A stretch of 64,000 bases of DNA from JAJPKK01 sp963807015. Lineage in GTDB: Bacteria > Pseudomonadota > Alphaproteobacteria > Rhizobiales > Xanthobacteraceae. A program made the position numbers and the translations under genes. The stretch is from positions 248,001 through 312,000 of the forward strand of contig CAWEAS010000022.1 in NCBI GenBank assembly GCA_963807015.1, given 5' to 3'. Under the pieces are notes generated by a model. That model was not told where the DNA came from. It saw only the letters and a program-made list of their open reading frames with translations, and did not search any database. Below, in pieces: positions 1 to 13,300 of the stretch. Numbering within the stretch: the stretch's first letter is position 1; the number at the start of each line of letters is the position of its first letter.

Positions 1-796
1 CGGCGGCCGCCGGAAACAACACGACGGCGCGCTGATCGATCGCCTCGTCCATGGCTTCGGCCAGTTGTCGGGTGAGGTTCATGCGCTTGCCGAATTGCGC
101 GCTGTGAGAAATTCCTACGATGTCGCTATGCCCGTGGACCACAAACCCGATGCTGACCCGCTCGCAACCGAGCTTGAGGGCAAGTTCGGTTGCCGCGACA
201 CGACATGCCGAGCGGGCGGTATCTTCTTCGAGCGCGGCGGCGACGAGATCGAGTGCCAACGTCGTGCGATCGGCGAGAGCGCGGTCGGCCGCCGCGCGCC
301 GGCGGCGCACGAAATCGCGCACCCAGGCGACCGACCATTGCAAATGACGCATCAACTCGCGCGGATCGCGCGTTGCGCCCTGTTCGACATCGAGCGCGAC
401 GACGCCGACGACGGCGTTGTCCAACTGGACAGGATAGGCAGCGCGCAGCCTTGGTGCAGCGTTCGCGGTCTGGATCGGCTGCACCAAGCCGCGGCCTTCT
501 TTGATGGCAAGCTGCGCCGCCGTGAGCAGACCTGCGTCCGTTAGACTCCCCTTGGGCCACGCCGCAATGAGTTCGGGCGCGGCGCTGGCGTCCCGGGCAA
601 GCAGCAACAGCCCGCCCGCAACGCCGGATATGATCCGGCAGGCGAGGCTCAGCCACGCTGAACCGAAGGCTTCCGGCGACTCCGCCGCTGCGAGGTCGCG
701 CCATAGCACCTGATCGAGGACGGCGACCAACTCCCGACCCTCACCCGCTGGGATGTCAGCGGCAGCGGGCTCCGATCCCCTCCCCGCCGTCGTCAT
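1..796 (-). CDS. GAF-domain-like protein, probably the N-terminal part of an HlyD-type adaptor (3' end outside window)
   Basis: I translated this minus-strand frame from the ATG at 796: it stays open for 265 codons to the window edge, so the C-terminus is missing. The visible part is cytosolic in character, without signal peptide or membrane segment. It has two alpha/beta stretches typical of GAF-like folds: about residues 25-150 (ending near VVGVVALDVEQG) and about residues 180-265, where the text ELALKLGCERVSIGF and SHSAQFGKRMN is characteristic. The ATG lies 25 bases after the stop of the DUF3467 gene on the same strand, so the two are probably one operon, in line with the giant gene upstream. 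From memory of the family, GAF-like N-termini of this kind precede HlyD-type adaptor domains in large exporter loci; that continuation would lie outside the window and is inference. It could also be a stand-alone GAF sensor. Confidence 0.6.
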   Translation of the reverse strand, partial: MTTAGRGSEPAAADIPAGEGRELVAVLDQVLWRDLAAAESPEAFGSAWLSLACRIISGVAGGLLLLARDASAAPELIAAWPKGSLTDAGLLTAAQLAIKEGRGLVQPIQTANAAPRLRAAYPVQLDNAVVGVVALDVEQGATRDPRELMRHLQWSVAWVRDFVRRRRAAADRALADRTTLALDLVAAALEEDTARSACRVAATELALKLGCERVSIGFVVHGHSDIVGISHSAQFGKRMNLTRQLAEAMDEAIDQRAVVLFPAAA

Positions 797-821
797 CGGC
801 ACGCTACTCCGCGCTCAGACT

Positions 822-1187
822 TCAGCCCTGGATGTCGAGCTTGCCGTAGCGCGTCTCGTATTCGCGCAGCACGCCGTCAAGGGCAAGTGCCAGCCGCTTG
901 GCGGCGAACGGAGACAGGATGATGCGGTTGCTGAGCTCGATGGTCAGGGTCTTCTCATTCGCGGCATTCCAAGTCTGGTTGGTGCCGAAGAACAAATCGA
1001 CCTGCTCGCGCGTGCTCTGGATGTTGACGACGTTGGCGAATGTGGTCGCCATCTTCTGATCGTCCCAACGCAGCTTCGCCTCCGTTGTCGCCGGAGCCTC
1101 GCGCCTCGTCGCATCGACCATCGAGTCGTCGCTGCGGCCGCGCCGTGATGCCGCGCCTGCTGCTTCCTTCACCGAAATATCACTCAT
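822..1187 (-). CDS. DUF3467 domain protein
   Basis: A 121-residue protein starting MSDISVKEAAG. A charged, low-complexity N-terminus of about 40 residues is followed by a compact domain whose text (FANVVNIQSTREQVDLFFG, then LSNRIILSPFAAKRLALAL) fits the DUF3467 family: a strand, the REQV(D)-F-FG motif, and a P-x-x-A-K-x-L helix. The family has no established biochemical function. The reading frame can be extended upstream to 1298, but the ATG at 1187 gives the usual length and begins at the conserved part of the protein. The gene lies 195 bases downstream of the giant gene on the same strand and 25 bases before the GAF-like gene, so it is likely an accessory of the giant-protein locus; that role is inferred from position only. 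Confidence 0.75.
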   Translation of the reverse strand: MSDISVKEAAGAASRRGRSDDSMVDATRREAPATTEAKLRWDDQKMATTFANVVNIQSTREQVDLFFGTNQTWNAANEKTLTIELSNRIILSPFAAKRLALALDGVLREYETRYGKLDIQG

Positions 1188-1230
1188 GGGACTGAACCTC
1201 GTTGCGCGGCCGTACACACTCGCACCCGTT

Positions 1231-1244
1231 CGCCAGTACTGGCG
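1231..1244. promoter_or_regulatory. Perfect 14-bp palindrome upstream of the DUF3467 gene
   Basis: CGCCAGTACTGGCG is a perfect palindrome lying 44-57 bases upstream of the DUF3467 start codon, between the end of the giant gene and the DUF3467-GAF pair. It has no T-run and is too short for a convincing terminator. The position suits an operator for a dimeric regulator. The regulator is unknown. Confidence 0.35.
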
Positions 1245-1381
1245 GACGCCACCGTAGGCGCGTTGTTTGACAGTTTTGTGCAAGCCAACGCCCGGCACCG
1301 CCTAGGCTTGTCATACGAAAGTCCGGCGACACAATTCGCTCCGTCCCGGACCCACTTCCATGTCTTTATCCTGGCCTGGCC

Positions 1382-4300
1382 TCACCCATTTCTGGTCGCC
1401 AGCGCGCCCGATATCTCGACCAGTGACGCTGATGTCCCAACACCCGGGATCAGGACCCATTCCTCGCCAAGGCTGTCGATCAGAAGCGCCGGCTCGGATG
1501 GCGCCGCGCCATCGACCGCGAGCGTCAGTGCGCCGGTGTTCTCGTCGAACAGCAGGGTCTGCGTGCGATTGGATGTGAGCGCGACACTCTCCTTGACAGG
1601 GATCGTGATGTTGCCGCCCTGGATCAGGCTCATGAGTTCGGACGGATTGGCCGGCTCAATTGCAACAGCACTGATCGGCGCACCGGCGGCGGCCTGCGCC
1701 GGCTGCGACGCCGGCGTATCTGACGGGTCGCTTGCCGTCTGGCCATTGATCACGAGCACCGTGGTCGTGCCAGTTGTCCACGGCACAAAGCCGGTCTGGC
1801 CAATCGTCACCGCTGCCCCCGGCGTCCATGCCGGACCGTTCGTCGGTTTCATGAGGTTGAATAGCTGGTTGCCGTCGCCGATCACCACGAGCTTGCCGTC
1901 CGGCGCCAGACTTTGGACTTGGCTTAGGGTCAGATGCGGCACATTGGGACTACCAGCATTGAGCACATAACCGACCGTGCCATCACCGAAGGTGAGCGTG
2001 CCGACGCCGAAGATCTGAGTGACGTCTCCGGTCAACACATTCGTCACCTGCAGGATGCCGCTGGCGCTGGCAGGGCCGCTCGGGTAGGCAAATGTGTAGT
2101 CCGCCAAAGAGCCCGTCAGGCCGGCCTTGGGAAGGCCCGCGCCCTCCCGGAGCGGCCCATTGACGATCATGCCCTGCGCCTGGGTCTGATCGAGGCTCTG
2201 GCCATAGAAGGCAACGTCGTCCAGCAAGCCATCAAACGGGTTGGTGATGACCTGACCCGCCGGGTTGGCGCGTCCGGTCGGCGTCGAAGCATTGGACGCG
2301 CCGAGCACGATCGGATCCTGGTTCATCGCCAAGCCGCCCATGAAGGCATTGGTGCCGACAAGGTTGCCGTTGAGGTAGAGCGCCATGCCGCCGGCGCCGA
2401 ATGAGAACGTGACGCTGTACCAAGTGTTGGCGGCAATCGACTGGCTCGCTTCGATCGTGCCGCCGTCGGCCGGGTCCGAACCGGCGGCGCCAAGCCGGGC
2501 TACGAGCCTGCCCTGATCGAGGCCGATCGTCAGCGGCACGTCCTGTGACCCGTTCGACGCCTTGGAGAAGATGGTCTGCTCGCCTGCAAGCGTCGAAGCA
2601 TTGAACCAGAGCGACACCGACCCGCTCGCCACCTCGAATGCAGGATTGTTGGCGATGCCGATGAAATCCTTGGAACTGCCGAAGAAGCCCGCGGCCGTGC
2701 CGGCACCGTAAGGCGCCAGCGCCGACGACGGCCCCTGTTCCGTAAGGTCCAGGTTGATGCCGCTTCCGGCATAGAACGTGCCGTTCTGCACCTTCTCCTG
2801 GTCGGCTATGGCGGAGGTGTGGATGCCGTTGGTGCCGGCTTGAATGTTGCTGCTGCCGTCATTGAGGGTCCAGTACGAGATCGGCTGGACGCTCGACGGC
2901 GGCAGACCGATGGTATCGTTGCCGCCCCCGCCGGTGATCACGTCGTCACCGCCGCCGCCGACAAAGAAGTCCGTGCCGCGTCCGGCGCTGATGATATCGT
3001 TGGCCGGGCCGCCCACCAGGATGTCATCGCCATTGCCCCCGGTAATCGTGGTCGGCCCGCTGCCGGCATACACCGTGTCGTTGCCGTCGCCAGTAAAAAT
3101 GGTGGCAGGGACGTTGACGCTTTGATCGATGATCAAAGTGCTAGCGAGCGGCGGGGTCGGCGGGATAGTTTTTGGCAGGATGACGTCGCCCGGACCCACA
3201 AAGGCGAGGATCGAGGTGACCTGTGATGACGGGAAATCCAAAATGTGCGTCGGCCCCGGCAGGAAGCTCGCGTAGACCTCGATCGTCGGACCATTCGGGT
3301 TGTCGGAGCCCGTCGCCGCGCCTTTTTGCATGACGTTTTGGATCTGCTGCGGCGGCAGCGCAAAGTCGAACACCGAGACCTGCCCGATCTCGCCGGAATA
3401 GTAGTTCGTGATCGACTGTTGCGACGTGTTCGTGGTGCCGAGCGGCGTCGACGTGTTGGAACCACCGAGGGTGATGTCGTCGGCGTTTTCGGTGAGGCCG
3501 CCAGTGTAGGAATTCTGCCCGACGAGCACGCCGTTGAGATAGAGCTGCATGCCGCCGCTGCCGAACGAGAACGACAGGTTGTACCAGGCCGTCTGGGACG
3601 AGATGAGCGGTCCCGTTTCGATCGTGTTGCCACCAAGGGTAACGACAAGCAATTCGCCGTCGAGACTGATCGTCAGGCTGTTGGGATCGCCCGCCGCGCC
3701 TTTCGAGAACAAGGTCTGGTAGAGCGTGACGCCGGATACGACGGTGAACCGCGGCCAGAAGTCGAAATTGATCGTGCCGTTGGCGAGATGCAGCTTCGAG
3801 CTGTCCGGGATGCCGATGTAGTTGTTCTTCGAATAGAAGAAATCCGCTGCGGTGCCTGCCCCGTACGGCGCGAGCGAGGCCGGCACGCCAGGATCGCCCA
3901 GACGATTGCCCGTCACGCTCGAGTAATAATAGGTGCCGTTATCGGGGTTCGTTGCCGAATCGGTGATGAGTGTGCCGGTATTGGGATCGTTGAGGGTCCA
4001 GTACGCGACCGGGGTTCCGGGCTTGCGCACCGTGACGGTGTCGTCGCCCGAGGTGCCGCTGATGATCAGCTGACCGTTGTTGAGCACCACACCGGTGATG
4101 GGCGCCGTCGTCGAAGCGGTGCCCTGGCCGCCGTCTTTGTCGGTGACCGTGACGCTGACGGTGTAGGCACCCGGCAACGTGTAGGCGTGCGCGTAGCTGA
4201 AGGAATTGACGGTGTCCGCCAGTGTGCCGAAGGTCTGGGGCGCAGTGCCGTCGCCCCAGTTCACCGTGACGGTGTGCGTGTCGAGCGTGCCCGGATCGAA

Positions 4301-7300
4301 GAATGTGCCGCTCAGCGTCATCGGCTGATTGGGATCGATCACGGTCGCCCCGTTCGGCCCGGCGACCGAGAGACCGAGAATGTTCGGCGCGACGTTCAGA
4401 ACCGACAAGCCGGTACTGGCAGTGCCGACGCCACCATCCTTGTCGGTGTCCGTGACCGAGATCGTGTAGGGCGCGTTGCCGGGCAGGTTGTCGAGATACT
4501 GGTGAGACGCCGAGAATGTCCGTGTGCTGGAATCGAGGCTCAGCGTCGTGTTTTGCGTTCCGTCGCCCCAGTTGATAACCACGGTCTGACTGTCGAGCGT
4601 GCCGGGATCGACGATCGAGCCGCCCAACGTCACGGTCCCGTTTTCCAGAATGGTGGTCGATGAAAGCGCAAGGTTCGAGATGGTCGGCGCGACGTTGGCC
4701 ACCTGGACGGAAGTCTGAGCCGTGATGATGTCGTTATCGAGAGGAGTATCCGTCAGCGTGACCGAGATTGTGTACGGGGCGTTGTTGGGCTGGTTGTCGA
4801 GATATTGGTGACCAACCGAGAAGCCGGTGCTACCCGCGGGCAAATTCACCACGCTCGACTTTCCATCGCCCCAGGTGATGTTCAGCGAATAGGTGTCCTG
4901 GCTGTCGACGCTGACGATCGTGCCGGTGAGCTGAGATACGCTGTTCTCGTTTATGGACGTCGCCGCGACATTCGTGAGCTGCGGCGCCACGTGGCCCACG
5001 GTCACGGTGGTGCCGCCCGTGACCGAACCGTCTGGATCGGTTGCGGTGACGGTGATGCCGTGCTGCCCGGACACAGCGTAGATGTGGTTGAACGTAACCT
5101 GGGTGCCGTTCGACGGCGTCGGGGTTGTTGGGACCAAGGTCGTGTTCGGCGTGCCGTCGCCCCAGTTGACGACCCAGCTCTGGATCGGCTCGGTGCCGGG
5201 ATCCTGCGCCGACGCCGTGAGCGTGTAACTCACGCCTTCGTTCACTGGGTTCGGCGTTCCGCCCACCGTCAGAACGGGCGCTACATAGTTCACCTGGATG
5301 GTGGTCGAGGCGAAGGTCTTGCCGCCGAACTGGTCGACGATCTCGCCGTTCACGACGTGGCTGCCGGGCGTCATCAGGAACGATGCCGGCACCGTAGCGC
5401 TCGCGGTCGCCGCGGCCACATCGATGGTGGTCGGCGCAGCAACGTAGTTTCCGGTGTTTCCGAAATCGTACAAATAGGTGAAATCGCCCGCGTTCGTCAC
5501 GCTGGAGAGCGAGGAGATGTCGGTGAAGGTCACCGTCGCGGTGCTGCCTTCATTGACTGGGCCGCTGTTGATGAAACCGTCCGTCGGCGGCACATCCGTC
5601 ACGACGATATTGACCGGAGTGGAGACGACATCGGTGCCTCCGTAGAAGACGTCGACTGTCGCCTGGTAGGTCCCGACATTGTTAATCCCGAGGCCCTCAA
5701 GCGTCGACCAAGCGAGGCTCGGATCCTGGCCGGTTACGGCGTTCGTATGACCATTGACGGTCCACGAGAAGCTCGTCGGCGCCCCCAGCGCCATGGCCGC
5801 GAGGCTGAGGGTCCCGCCCTCCGGGATCGTGTAGGGGCCGCCGGCGCTGACGCTCGCCTGACTGACCGTGACGGTGACAGGCAGAACGGGCGACGAAACT
5901 GGCGACGTCGGGGCCTCCGTGTCGTAGGCGAAGACTTGGATATCGTCGGGCGTCGCCGGACTGGTGAAGATGTGAGTCGCCGAACTGGTGCCGGCTCCAA
6001 ATGTCTGCAGATCCGGGTTCTGTGTCGTGCCGTCGCCCCAGTTGACCACCCATTGGGTGATCGGATCCGGCACCGGCGAGGTCGCACTGAAATTGATGGT
6101 GTAAGGCGTGCCCACCGTCGTCGTCGACGCGCCGGTCAGGACGACAACGGGCGCGGTGTAGAGAATGGTCAGTGTCGTGAATTTCTCGGAACTCAATCCA
6201 TCGCCGTTCGTCGCTTGAAGGCCGATCGTGTAGGTGCCGGCATTGGCAATCCCGAGCGCCAGCAACTGCCGCACGGTGAGGGTCAACGTGTCCACGAACG
6301 TGCCCGGACTGGTGCCCGGCGTGAGGGTGCCGTTCGCGTCCGTGAACTGACCGCTGCCGGTCAGCGACCACCCCTCGCCTGCCACCGTATTGGTGGTACC
6401 GAGCGGGGTGATCGTAGCCGCCAGAGTTATGGTCTGGCCTTCGGAGAAGACATAGGGCGACGTGTTGTTGAAGACGATGATCGGCGCCGAGATCACCTCG
6501 ATGCCCTCGAAGGTGTCGTAGGTCACGGTGCCGAAGATCTGGAACGCATTGCTGGCGCTGATCGTCCCCTGGTTCGGCGACGGTGGTGATGGTGTTGAGG
6601 TGAAGTTGGGCACATTGTTGTTGCCCGGATCGAAATTCAGATTGTCGCCCTGGCTTGCCGGAACGTTTTGCGGATTGTTGCCGTGCAGCGTGACCGTCGC
6701 CGAGACCGGAATGCCGCTGCCTGCCACGTTGACGATGTCGCGCCCCACGCCGCCTTCAAACAGCGTGGTCGATTGATACCCGACTTGTTCGAGGTTGATG
6801 GTATCGCCGCCGTGGTCGCCGTTAACGGCGAGGCTTGCGCCGGGCGTCGAGAACTCGATGTCGGCGGCGTCGTTCGAGCCGGCCCCGAGATACGCGGTGG
6901 TCGTGGAACTGATCTGCTGAAGGACGACGGTATTCTTCTGCGAGACGCTGTTGCTCGTCCCAGTGCCGATCGCGGTCGCAACCCACTCCGGGTGTCCGGT
7001 GCCGGCGAACACAGTGCCGATGCCGCCGATGATGAACTGGTGCTGCGTGCCGGTTGCACCGGTCGACGTGATCGGAATGGCGGTGCCTCCCGGCGTCGCG
7101 GCGAGCTCGATCGCATCCGGCCCCGCTGCGATGACGTAATAGTTGTGGCCGTCCTGCAGGCCGAAGATTGGCGTGCCACCGCCGCTCGAATAACCGATCA
7201 CGTCGCCCGTCGTCAGATTGTCCGGGATACCAAAATTGATGGTGTGCGCCGTATTGTCGACGGCGGTCGACGGCGTGACGAATGGAAGCGCCGTGACGCG

Positions 7301-10300
7301 GCCCGCGACGGTGAACGCGTGATCGACGCCGGTGGCGCCGGTCGAGGTGATCGGAATTGCGACTCCCGCCTGCGCATTGGCGAGCGAGGATGCGAGTTCG
7401 ATCGTATCGGTGCCGACCGCGATCACATAATAGGTGACGCCGCCGCTAAGTTGATCGATCGGCGCACCGCCATTGCTGGAGTAGGTGATCTGCGTACCGG
7501 TCGATAGATAAACCGGCCGTCCGAAGTCGATCGTGTGGGCGGCGTTGTCGACCGCGTTGGTCGGATCGAGCAACGGAATCTCTGGAAGCGCGCCGGCCGC
7601 GCTCAGCTGATCCGAGGTGCCCGTCGCGCCGGTAAACACAATGGCGATCACATTGGTGCCCGCCAGCGCGTCGGCGCGGGTCGGGGCGAGCTTGATCATG
7701 TTCGGCCCGTCGGTGATGACGTAATAGACCCCGCCATCCTGCAGCGGGGAGATCGCCGGACCACCATTGGTCGAATAGGTCAGCGCGTCGCCGGTCGTGA
7801 GATTGTCCGGGATGCCGAAATTGATCGTGTGGGCGACGTTGTCGACAGCGGACGCCGGGTCGAAGGGCGGCGGGCCCGCGACCGCGAGTGTAATCGTATC
7901 CTGGTTGCCCTGGGTGTTGACGGCCAATCCTTCGATATTCGCGAAGGTGGTCACGTCCGAAATCGGCGGCGGCAGGTTGGTCGTGATCGAGAAGCTGGTG
8001 ATGCCGCCGAGATCGTTGGTGTCGCCCAAATCTGCGACGTATGTGAACGGTCCATTCGGACCATTGACAGTAACGATCGCGTCGGGCGCAAACAGCCCGG
8101 TGACACCGCCGTTGTTGTTGCGCACGACCTGGACGAATTGCCATTGGCCGGTGTTTGTATTGAGGGCAAAAACCGCGATGTCATTGCTGGACTGGCCCGT
8201 CGCCATCAAATATTTGCCGTCGGGACTCAGCGCGAGGCTCGCGGGTTCCGCGAGTCCGCGGACACCATTGAAGCCATCCTGCAGCGTCTGATCCAATGCG
8301 AGAGCCGGCGCGCCGTTGACGGTCGTGCGCGTGAAGATCGAGATCGCGTCGCTGTCCTGGCCGGCGACGAAGACCGTCAGACCGTCGCTGCTGACCACCA
8401 CGGCGGACGGACCCGACAGCGCGAGCCCTTGCTGAGTTGATCCGGAGAGGCTTGTCTCGGATGTGAGCGTTGTCGCGTTGAGGAGGTAGAGCGTATCGTT
8501 GCTGCGGCTCACCGCATATAGATCATTGCTGAATGCCGCGGCCGGGCTCTGCTGGATCGCGGTAATGTCGCTCACCCCTTCCGGGGTTCCCGCAGATGCT
8601 TTGAAGCTGAGCCCGTTGGTGGTCGACCAGCTGTAGCTCACGATGCCGTCCGCGCCGCCGACATAGACCGTGTTGCCGTCGGCGCTCATGGCAAGGGTTG
8701 AGAACACGTTGGTGCCCTGGACGCCCTGCCCTGCGGTGATGTTGTTCTGAAGGCTCGCGGCCGACGTTCCGAGCGTGCCCTTGAGCGTCAAATCTCCCGA
8801 AGCCGAGTGCTGGAACACCGCGACGCCGTCGGAGCTCGATACATACACGTAGGCGCCGTCTGGACTGACAGCGACGCTTGTCGGCGACGTCAGGCCGGTG
8901 ACGCCGTTGAAGCCCTGTTCGAACAGCTGGCGCTGACTGAGATCGCTCGTGTTGATCACCACAAGCGAATTCTGCGCGGTATCGATCGCGTACACCTGTT
9001 TGCCGTCGGGGCTGACCGCTTCCGCATTGAAACCGCTGACGGTGGGGGGCGTGGTCAAGGGATTGTTCTGGCTGGTCACGTAAACAACGCCACCGGGGCT
9101 CAGACTCTGGTCGGTGACGAAGCCGCCGATCGACGTCGGATCGGAGATATTGCCGATCTGCGCGTTCACCGTGATCGTCCCGGCAGGCACGAGCGCCGCC
9201 CACACGGCGTGCGCATCGAGCGCCGAGAGCCCCGTCGCGGTCGAAACCGCACCACCGGTTTGCAATTCCGCCTGATAGGTCGACGCCGCGTTGGTGATGA
9301 CGCCAAGCTCAGGCGTCGCCAAATTGACGTTCGTGAGATTGACCACGAGGATGAGATCGTATCCGTTGTATTGCTCGCCGAGAATATTGCTCGCGGAGCT
9401 GCCGACATCGATGCTTTCGATGGCGACCAAGGCGTTGCCCGGCTGCCCCGCGATCGTCGGCAGCGTGATGTTTGAGATAAGGCCGTCGATCGCCGCGCCG
9501 CCGATCAGTCCGGCGATGTTCGGGGTCGTGCTGCTGATCCCCGGAAGGTAGGGCGTCTGGTCACTGATGCTCGCCGAGGTATCGATCACCGGATTGGTGC
9601 CGAAATCCGCTGTCGTGTAGGTCGGAAAGGTCGACGGCTGGCCGTTGACGGGCGTCGGCGTGATGTTGGCATTTTGCGGCGCGCCGGTAATGCTCGTAAT
9701 TGTCGAGCCGCTCAAAGTCAGATTGGTGTTGCTGCCGACGATAACGCGGCCCTCGCCACCGTTGGGGGCCGTGAGACCGGCGTCGGTCGCGCCGGCTCCG
9801 CCCTGGATGTTGATTTCCGCGCTGTTGGCCATGAGCACGGTGCCGACAATCTTGACGGTGCCGCCGGCGCCGCCGGCGCCAGGCGCACCGGTGCCACCGG
9901 TGCCACCGCCGCCGCCGCTGCCACCCCCACTGGCACCATTGCCGCCCTGTTGTCCGGCTCCGCCATCACTGGTTGTCGGAGCAGTGTTCCCGCTGCCGCC
10001 GCTGCCTTGTTGACCTTGTCCCCCCTCGGCGTCGAACTGCGCGTTCTGCGTGCCGCTTACGACGTTGAGCGTGCCCTTGGCGATGATCTGGAACGCGCCG
10101 CCGCCGGCGCCGCCGATGCCACCAACGCCGCCCGTTCCACCGGCGGCACCCGAAGAGCCGCCATCCCCACCGTTGCCCGGATCTACGTGAACAACAAAAA
10201 AGCCGAGAGTATCGGAACCGTTGGCCCCCGCACCGCCCCCACCGCCGCCGCCCGCACCGCCGCCACCACCGCCGCCGCCACCGCCACCGCCCATGCCGCC

Positions 10301-13300
10301 GGAAATGGCGGAGCCGGTACCATAATTCTTGCCGCCCGCACCAAGGCCGGTCGGAGCGTAGCCCGGATTCCCGGTATTGCCGTTGCCGCTATTGCGACTG
10401 CCGCCGGTGCCCCCCGAACCAGAACTTCCCCCCAAACCGCCGGAGCCGGCCAGCCCGGATCCAGCCGACCCGGAACTGCTGTCATTTATTCCGGAGCCAC
10501 CGCCGCCACCCGAATAGCCGCCGGTCCCGCCCGCGCCGGTCGCACCCTTGCCGCCGCTGCCGCCGTGGCCATCGGTGCCGAAGGAAAGATTGTAGTAATA
10601 GCCAGCATAACCACCACCACCACCACCACCGCCACCGCCACCACCGTGGCTGAAGCCGCCATAGCCGCCCACGCCGCCGGTGTCCTGTCCCTGGCCTCCG
10701 GCCCCGCCCTTGGCCTGTCCGTTGGAATAAGTGCCGGCATAACCCTGTTGCGTGCCATAGCCGACCCCGCCGCCATGGCCGCCCTCGGGCAAAGTTGACT
10801 GACCACTGCCGCCGGGGCCGCCGGACCCGCTGCTGCCGCCAACACCACCGCCGGGCCCCGCGATCGAACCGCCAAGGCCTGTGGTTATATTGACGGCCGA
10901 GGCGTCGAACGTCGCACCGGGGTTGATGGTGATATTGTTGGTGGCGACGATCGAGAGACCGTTATTGCCGGTCCCGGTGAGCTTGGCGCCGCCTTCAATC
11001 ACGAGATCGCCATTGAACGTAAATTCGGCGATCTTGCTCGACGTCTGCTCGGAGATTCCGGTGCCGGAGAGCGTCTGATTGGCGCTGTAAGTCGTCGTCG
11101 CTCCACCGTTCTGCGGATCGTAGGTAACCGTGCCGGAGGTAACCGTGATCGTGCCGGTGGTGGTGTTGAAGGTGAGATTGCCGTTGATCGTGAACGTCGG
11201 CACCGCCGGCGTCCCAGCAAAGGCCTGGGCCCCGGGCGTCGCTACCGTGACGATGTTGTCGACAGCAGTATAGAGGCCGGTGCTGGTATTCCCGGCGTTC
11301 CACGACATCGAGGTCACGCCGCTGAACCCGTCGGCCGCCGTGAAATTCACCGTCGTGAAGTTCGTGCCGGTCAGATTGACCGTTTTCGTTACCGTCACGG
11401 TCCCGCCGCTGATCGTTTGACCGGTGAAAGTGATATCGATGCTGGTCGTCGTGGTCGGCGTCGCCGCTGCGTCCGCAGCGAATTGCATCGAATAGACCGA
11501 GAACGGGTCGCCGTTCGTGGCCACGAGCGTGAAGGTGTCGGAGGCGGCGCGGGCTTCGGCGGATGCACTGGGCGCGTCATCGAACGCAAAGCCTGCGACC
11601 GTATTGCTGGTCGTCAGCGTGAAGCCGTTTTCGCCGTACGACGTAACCGGGTTGCCATTGGCGTTGGCGATGTCCTGACCGATCTGGTCGAACGTCATCA
11701 CGTTGCCGTAGTTGAGGTAGGTGCCGGTGTTGCTGGGGTTCAGCACATCGAGGCCCGACTCCAGCACCACCTCGTGGTCGGTCACCGTCCCGGTCACGGA
11801 ATTCGCGCTGTTCGTCGCCGTGTCGAGCGTGTTGTTCGGATTGCTGCCGCCGATGATGCGGGTGAGTTGGGCGCCCGAGCTGTTGACCACGAGATTCGAC
11901 GTGTCGGCGGTCGCCGCAAAAATCTCGCCGTCGAGATTGGTCCACGCGACCGCTCCCGTATAGGCGGAATTGTCGATGATCAGCTCCTGCACATTGAGAT
12001 TGAGCAGGGCGAACTCGTTGGCGGTCGGGAAGCCCGGGATGACCAGCGTCACCGTGCTGGTGTCGTTGGGGTCAGTACCGCCGGTGATGTTGGTGGTATC
12101 GCCGATGCTTTCCACCACGAACGCGTTGTCGCCTCCGCCGCCGTTCAGGCTCAGCACCGAATTGGCGTCCGTGGTGTTGATCGTCACCACGTCGTTGCCG
12201 GTGCCGAGGTTGACGTTGACCTTGCCGACGGAGTTGAACGCGATATCGCCGCCATCCGCGGTGAAATCGTGGAGGAGTCCCGTCGTTCCGGGCGTTGCGC
12301 CATCCTCGATCAATCCATCGACCGCCGTGGTCGTCGCGGACAGAGCGAGCGTCAACGTGTTGCTCGCGCCGCCGTCGACCGACAGCGCCGGTACCGCGTT
12401 GTTGTTGACCGTAGTCGCGTCGAACACCGTCACCGTGTCGTCGGCACCAAGATCGAGCGTCGTCTGGTTTTCGACATCATCGACCGTAATGGCGTGGCCG
12501 CCTCCGCCGCTTTCGGCCACGGTCGTCGTTACGGTATTGACGATCGTCAGGGTGTCGACATGACCGACATCGCTCTGGTCGACGGTCAACGTCGTCACGC
12601 CGGCAAACTCGATGCGCCCCGGATCGCCGCTGGTGCCGAGCCCCGTGACGAGGCCGACGGTCGGGCTCATCTTGTCGAGCGTGAGGCTGCTACTGACGTT
12701 GGACAGCACGATGAGCTGATCGTTGGCGTTGCTGCTCTCTTGGATCAGTAACGGCGCGTCGATCTCGGTCAGGCCGCTGGTCCCGGTCGACAAGCCGACC
12801 GCAACGGTATCGCCGCCCGTTCCGGTGTTGATCGTGGTGAGGTTCGAGATGCTGCCGACCGTGAAGTTGTCGGCGCCCGACCCCAGCATGACGTTGAGAT
12901 CGGTGACCCCGGTGAACTGCAGGCCGGCGGCGCTGTTGACGGTCATCGGGTCCGACGAACCCATGCCGAGCCCGGTCAGGCGGCCGTTATTGAGGATGCC
13001 GGTGGTCGCGCGCGTCTCGCCGGCGTCGATGACATTGAGGACCGTATTGGTGCTGTTGCCGGTGACGGTGAGGAAACCCTGGATGGAGTTGACGGTGTCG
13101 GTCAGATTGCCGTTCGGGCCACCGACCCGCACCGTGTTGCCGTTCGAGCCGACCGTGATGGTGGTGCTGGTTCCGGCAAGCGTTCCCTGGACATTGAAAA
13201 TGTCACTGCCGTTGCCGAGCGCGATCTGCGCGGCTGCGATCTCGACATATTTGATGATGCCCGCCACGCCCATGCCGAGCCCCGTCAGCACTTCATCACC

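Noticed and set aside
3245..6589. Long + strand open frames of 472 and 594 residues opposite the giant gene
   Set aside because: Arg/Val/Asp-rich text without domain character; they are antisense shadows of the GC-rich repetitive coding strand, as are the 567- and 698-residue frames at 17,024-18,727 and 23,219-25,315.
10227..10650. Short regular repeats that might suggest a CRISPR array
   Set aside because: They are trinucleotide glycine-codon tracts inside an open frame, without constant repeats and unique spacers.
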